DNA of 64,000 bases from Lachnotalea sp. AF33-28 (GTDB taxonomy: Bacteria > Bacillota > Clostridia > Lachnospirales > Lachnospiraceae): positions 1 through 64,000 of the forward strand of contig NZ_QUEE01000008.1 of NCBI RefSeq assembly GCF_003477885.1, written 5' to 3'. The position numbers and the translations under genes were made by a program. Under the pieces are notes generated by a model. That model did not search any database. It saw only the letters and a program-made list of their open reading frames with translations, and was not told the DNA's origin. Of this stretch, positions 60,802-64,000 are shown piece after piece; positions within the stretch are counted from its first letter, which is position 1; each line of letters opens with the position of its first letter.

Positions 60802-61716
60802 TTGAAGAAAAGAGTAAACAGTGCAAAAAACAGAGAGAACAGGACCTTTCATCTGATGATGCTGCCGGCGGTCATCCTGATCTTTATCTTTTCCTATATC
60901 CCGTTGTCCGGCCTGGTGATCGCTTTCCAGAAATTCAAGCCGGCGCTGGGGCTGTTTGGAAATCAGAAATGGGTCGGTCTGGATAATTTCCGCTATCTGC
61001 TGGAGATGCCGAATACCATGAGCGTGCTGCGCAACACGGTGGTCATCTCTCTGTGGAAGATGGTGCTGGGCATTGCGGTGCCTCTGACGGTAGCGATACT
61101 GATTAATGAGATAAGAAGCAGCAGGTTTAAGCGGTCGGTGCAGACGGTGATCTTCATGCCGCATTTCCTGTCATGGGTCATTTTGTCCGGTATCTTTATA
61201 CAGATGCTGTCACCGTCCACCGGACTGATCAACGATTTTGTGAAGCTGCTCGGATTTGAGCCGATCTTCTTTTTGGGCAGCAACCGTTGGTTCCGAGGCA
61301 CCATGATCGTGACCGATATCTGGAAAGGCTTCGGTTTCGGGACAATTGTATATCTGGCGGCCATCACCGGAGTGGATCCGAATCTCTATGAGTCTGCGGC
61401 CGTGGACGGGGCGGGCAAGTGGAAGCAGTGCATCCATATCACGATTCCGAGCATATTGGGGACGGTGGTGTTAATGTCCGTTTTAAGTATGGGAAACATA
61501 TTAAACGCCGGGTTTGATCAGATTTTTAATATGTACAGCCCGATCGTTTATGAGACGGGGGACGTGCTGGATACGCTGGTGTACCGCCTCGGATTAAAAG
61601 AAGCGCAGTACGGCGTTGCAACGGCGGTGGGATTTTTCAAATCTCTGGTATCCACGGCTTTTATCGGCTCATCCTATTACCTGGCATACCGTTTCGCTAA
61701 TTACAGGATATTCTGA
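60802..61716 (+). CDS. ABC sugar permease, LplB-like
   Basis: 304-residue inner-membrane permease with six predicted helices. The EAA motif (YESAAVDGAGKWKQCIHITIPSI) that contacts the ATPase is intact. TTG start at 60802 with AGGAG upstream; longer frame through the hairpin rejected. It pairs with the next gene to form the channel for the oligosaccharide bound by the lipoprotein. Confidence 0.93.
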   Translation: MKKRVNSAKNRENRTFHLMMLPAVILIFIFSYIPLSGLVIAFQKFKPALGLFGNQKWVGLDNFRYLLEMPNTMSVLRNTVVISLWKMVLGIAVPLTVAILINEIRSSRFKRSVQTVIFMPHFLSWVILSGIFIQMLSPSTGLINDFVKLLGFEPIFFLGSNRWFRGTMIVTDIWKGFGFGTIVYLAAITGVDPNLYESAAVDGAGKWKQCIHITIPSILGTVVLMSVLSMGNILNAGFDQIFNMYSPIVYETGDVLDTLVYRLGLKEAQYGVATAVGFFKSLVSTAFIGSSYYLAYRFANYRIF

Positions 61717-61738
61717 TACGGAAAATGAGGAGAAAACA

Positions 61739-62626
61739 ATGAAGAGTAAACCGAGCAGAAAAGTATTCGTTTTTTTTAATACCTTGCTGATGCTGCTGCT
61801 GTGCCTTTTGTGCCTGCTGCCGATCCTGCATATCCTGGCAATCTCCTTAAGTGAGAAAGGGGCGGTGGCAGCAGGGTATGTGAAGCTGTTTCCCGTGGAC
61901 TTCACGCTGGCTTCTTACCGGTATGTGATGGAGAAAACAGAATTCTGGAGATCCATAGGCGTCACGTTAAAGCGTCTGGTGCTGGGCAGCACACTTAGCA
62001 TTTTTCTGACCATATTGACGGCGTATCCATTGTCAAAGCCGTCCACACAGTTTCGGCGCCGCACGCTCTATGTCTGGTTTCTGGTTATCACGATGCTGTT
62101 TAACGGCGGGCTGATCCCCAATTTCATGCTGGTCAGGGAGCTGAATCTGATGGATTCCATCTGGGCGCTGATCCTGCCGGGCATTATCCCGGTCTTTAAT
62201 GTGGTGCTGCTTTTAAATTTCTTCCGGGATCTTCCCAAGGAGCTGGAGGAAGCCGCCAGGATGGACGGAGCCAGCCATTTCCGAATTCTATGGAGAATCT
62301 ATGTGCCGTTAGCCGCTCCGGCCATCGCCACCATTTCTCTGTTCACCATTGTGGGGTACTGGAATGAATGGTTCAGCGGCATGATCTATATGAACCGGCC
62401 GGAAAATTATCCGCTGCAGACGTATCTGCAGTCCGTGGTGGTGCAGACCAGCCTGACCGAAGTCAGTACCGGCAGTCTGGCCGAAATGAGGGACAGGATG
62501 CTGATCAGCGACCGGACATTTAAGTCGGCGCAGATCTTCCTCGGGGCGCTCCCCATCCTGTGTGTGTATCCGTGGCTTCAGAAGTATTTCACGAAAGGGA
62601 TGACGCTGGGGGGCGTCAAAGGATGA
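61739..62626 (+). CDS. ABC sugar permease, YtcP-like
   Basis: 295-residue partner permease with six helices, starting FFNTLLMLLLCLLCLLPILHIL, and an EAA motif (LEEAARMDGASHFRILWRIYVPLAAPAIATI). GAGGAG precedes the ATG at 61739; the open frame upstream overlaps the LplB gene and is rejected. The GH127-like gene follows 28 bp after its stop, linking uptake with degradation. Confidence 0.93.
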   Translation: MKSKPSRKVFVFFNTLLMLLLCLLCLLPILHILAISLSEKGAVAAGYVKLFPVDFTLASYRYVMEKTEFWRSIGVTLKRLVLGSTLSIFLTILTAYPLSKPSTQFRRRTLYVWFLVITMLFNGGLIPNFMLVRELNLMDSIWALILPGIIPVFNVVLLLNFFRDLPKELEEAARMDGASHFRILWRIYVPLAAPAIATISLFTIVGYWNEWFSGMIYMNRPENYPLQTYLQSVVVQTSLTEVSTGSLAEMRDRMLISDRTFKSAQIFLGALPILCVYPWLQKYFTKGMTLGGVKG

Positions 62627-62654
62627 TTAAATAAAGTGTGAAAGCAGGTGTGAG

Positions 62655-64000
62655 ATGAACAGAGTGTATGAGATGGGTTTGGCAAAATGCAGGTTTACCG
62701 GGCATGTGGGGAATAAGATAGATCAATGTATCGCCAACGGGGTGATGAAGACAGACTACCGGAACTTTGTGGAGGTATTCAGGGAGAAAACGGACAGCGA
62801 CGGCCTGTTCTGCGGTGAGTTTTGGGGAAAATGGTTTACTTCCGCGGTGCTGGCCTATGAGTATCAGAGAACGGAAGCGCATTTTCAGGTGTTAAAGGAT
62901 GCGGTGGAAGGAATCATGAGCGTGCAGGAAGAAAACGGGAGGATCAGCTGCAGCAGCGTGGACTTTTCCGACTGGGACCTGTGGGGAAGAAAATATGTGC
63001 TGCTGGGACTCCTTGCCTATTATGACGTATCGGGGGAAGAGAGGGCGCTTCTGTGTGCCGGGAGGATGACTGATCATCTGATCGAAATTACGATGAAAGC
63101 CGGCAAAAAGATCACGGATGTGGGCTTGGAGCTCCTGCTGGGGGTGCCTTCCTGCTCGCTGCTTCAGCCCATCGTGCGGCTGTATCAGAGGACCGGAGAA
63201 AAACGGTATCTGGAGTTTGCAGAGCATCTGGTCTCCCTCTGGAGTCAGGGAGGCAAATACAATAAGGAGGGGGTGCGGCTGCTGGAAGGGGCGCTTTCAC
63301 ATGTTCCTCCGGTGAGCATCGCCGTCCCTAAGGCCTATGAGGTGATGTCCTGCTTTGAAGGCGTGCTGGAACTGTATCTGCTGACCGATCGGAAAGAGTA
63401 TTTTGAAGCGGTGCAAAGTTATGTGGATATGGTGCTGAAACGGGAGATCATGATTACCGGCTCCGGTTCCGTAGGCGAGCTGTGGTGCGACGGCGCCTAC
63501 CGCCAGACCCAGGTGCTGGAAACGCCCATGGAGACCTGTGTCACCGCCACATTTATGAAGCTGTGCGCAGCGATGCTCAGCGTGACCGGTGACCGGCGCT
63601 TTGCGGATCAGCTTGAGATTTCCTTATATAATGCGCTTATGGGAGCCATGAAAAAGGACGGGAGCTGGTGGGCATATTTTTCACCGCTTTTGGGCCAGCG
63701 TGTACCCAGCCCGATCCAGATTGAACGCGTACAATCCAGCTGCTGCGTGGTTAACGGGCCAAGAGCCCTGCTGGAGGTCCCCAAATGGGCGGTTATGAAC
63801 TATGAAAAAGGAATTGTGATCAATCTATATGAGGATGGAGAGTTTGAGGCACCGTGCAACAAGGGTGATTTTATGTTTCGTATAGAAGGGGGATATCCGA
63901 AAAAGCGGAAGGTGAGGATACTGTTTCACCGTGTGCCGGACGGAGAATGGGGAGTGCGGTTTAGGATACCGTCTTATTCACGCAGCACGGGCGTATGGCT
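62655..64000 (+). CDS. GH127-like beta-L-arabinofuranosidase (runs off the window)
   Basis: At least 448 residues, open to the end of the window. The N-terminal GHVGNKIDQCIANGVMKTDYRNFVEVFREKTDSDGLFCGEFWGKW is typical of the DUF1680/GH127-type family. The unusual zinc-thiolate centre of HypBA1 (Glu, Cys, Cys, Cys with Cys nucleophile) can be matched: E293 and C295 in METCV, and C363-C364 in SSCCVVNGP; E275 in VGELWC could be the acid/base. AGGTGTGAG precedes the ATG. It is the enzyme of an arabinoside uptake locus controlled by the YesMN pair. Other GH127-clan specificities are possible. Confidence 0.85.
   Translation, partial: MNRVYEMGLAKCRFTGHVGNKIDQCIANGVMKTDYRNFVEVFREKTDSDGLFCGEFWGKWFTSAVLAYEYQRTEAHFQVLKDAVEGIMSVQEENGRISCSSVDFSDWDLWGRKYVLLGLLAYYDVSGEERALLCAGRMTDHLIEITMKAGKKITDVGLELLLGVPSCSLLQPIVRLYQRTGEKRYLEFAEHLVSLWSQGGKYNKEGVRLLEGALSHVPPVSIAVPKAYEVMSCFEGVLELYLLTDRKEYFEAVQSYVDMVLKREIMITGSGSVGELWCDGAYRQTQVLETPMETCVTATFMKLCAAMLSVTGDRRFADQLEISLYNALMGAMKKDGSWWAYFSPLLGQRVPSPIQIERVQSSCCVVNGPRALLEVPKWAVMNYEKGIVINLYEDGEFEAPCNKGDFMFRIEGGYPKKRKVRILFHRVPDGEWGVRFRIPSYSRSTGVW

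Overview
The window is a contiguous stretch of chromosome from a member of the Bacillota, most likely the Lachnospiraceae (gut Clostridia). The evidence is the pyrH-frr-uppS-cdsA-dxr-rseP-ispG-polC core operon with a PolC-type replicase, strong AGGAGG ribosome sites with occasional TTG/GTG starts, a YesMN/LplB/YtcP-type sugar system, SpoIID-like and cortex-amidase-like proteins, and a base composition near 50% GC. No rRNA, tRNA, CRISPR array, prophage or insertion sequence was recognised.

Layout. 0-6.4 kb: a GH106-like glycoside hydrolase convergent with an AraC regulator, then an aldehyde dehydrogenase and a membrane-anchored alpha/beta hydrolase. 6.4-10.6 kb: a MarR regulator with a heterodimeric ABC exporter, behind a promoter whose -10 lies inside a palindrome. 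10.7-14.7 kb: a small alarmone synthetase and a feoA-feoA-feoB-Cys-rich iron(II) uptake cluster with two matching operator-like boxes. 14.7-28.6 kb: accessory region with XRE, LacI and AraC regulators, a dual-specificity-like phosphatase, a CofE-like ligase, two PepV-like M20 dipeptidases, two zinc-motif URO-D paralogues, an acetyltransferase, an aldo/keto reductase and a decayed DUF5050 gene. 28.8-40 kb: the core operon from UMP kinase to PolC. 40-43 kb: an alpha/beta hydrolase, condensation-like acyltransferase and DUF6320-type cassette. 43-49.7 kb: RidA fused to a charged tail, thyA-folA, ilvE, yitT, an amidase and a SpoIID/peptidoglycan-binding protein. 50-55.3 kb: a small XRE regulator and carAB. 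55.4-64 kb: YesM-type kinase, AraC-type response regulator, lipoprotein sugar-binding protein, two permeases and a GH127-like beta-L-arabinofuranosidase running off the end.

The most unusual content is between the genes. Three families of structured intergenic repeats recur. (1) Long-stem hairpins (3.7, 18.9, 20.6, 45.3 and 49.8 kb, with fragments at 6.4, 10.6 and 55.4 kb) have stems of 18-35 bp that differ between copies yet stay complementary, and three copies share an invariant inner core. (2) A two-hairpin module with compensatory base changes sits just before the ribosome site of the aldo/keto reductase, thyA and carA genes, and is also found as cargo inside the hairpin at 49.8 kb. (3) A tandem module built around the palindrome GRTATAATRTC-N4-GAYATTATAYC lies upstream of both XRE regulator genes and, as a remnant, on the -10 of the pyrH operon promoter. 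Together they suggest mobile or templated structural DNA that has been recruited as promoters, leaders and terminators.
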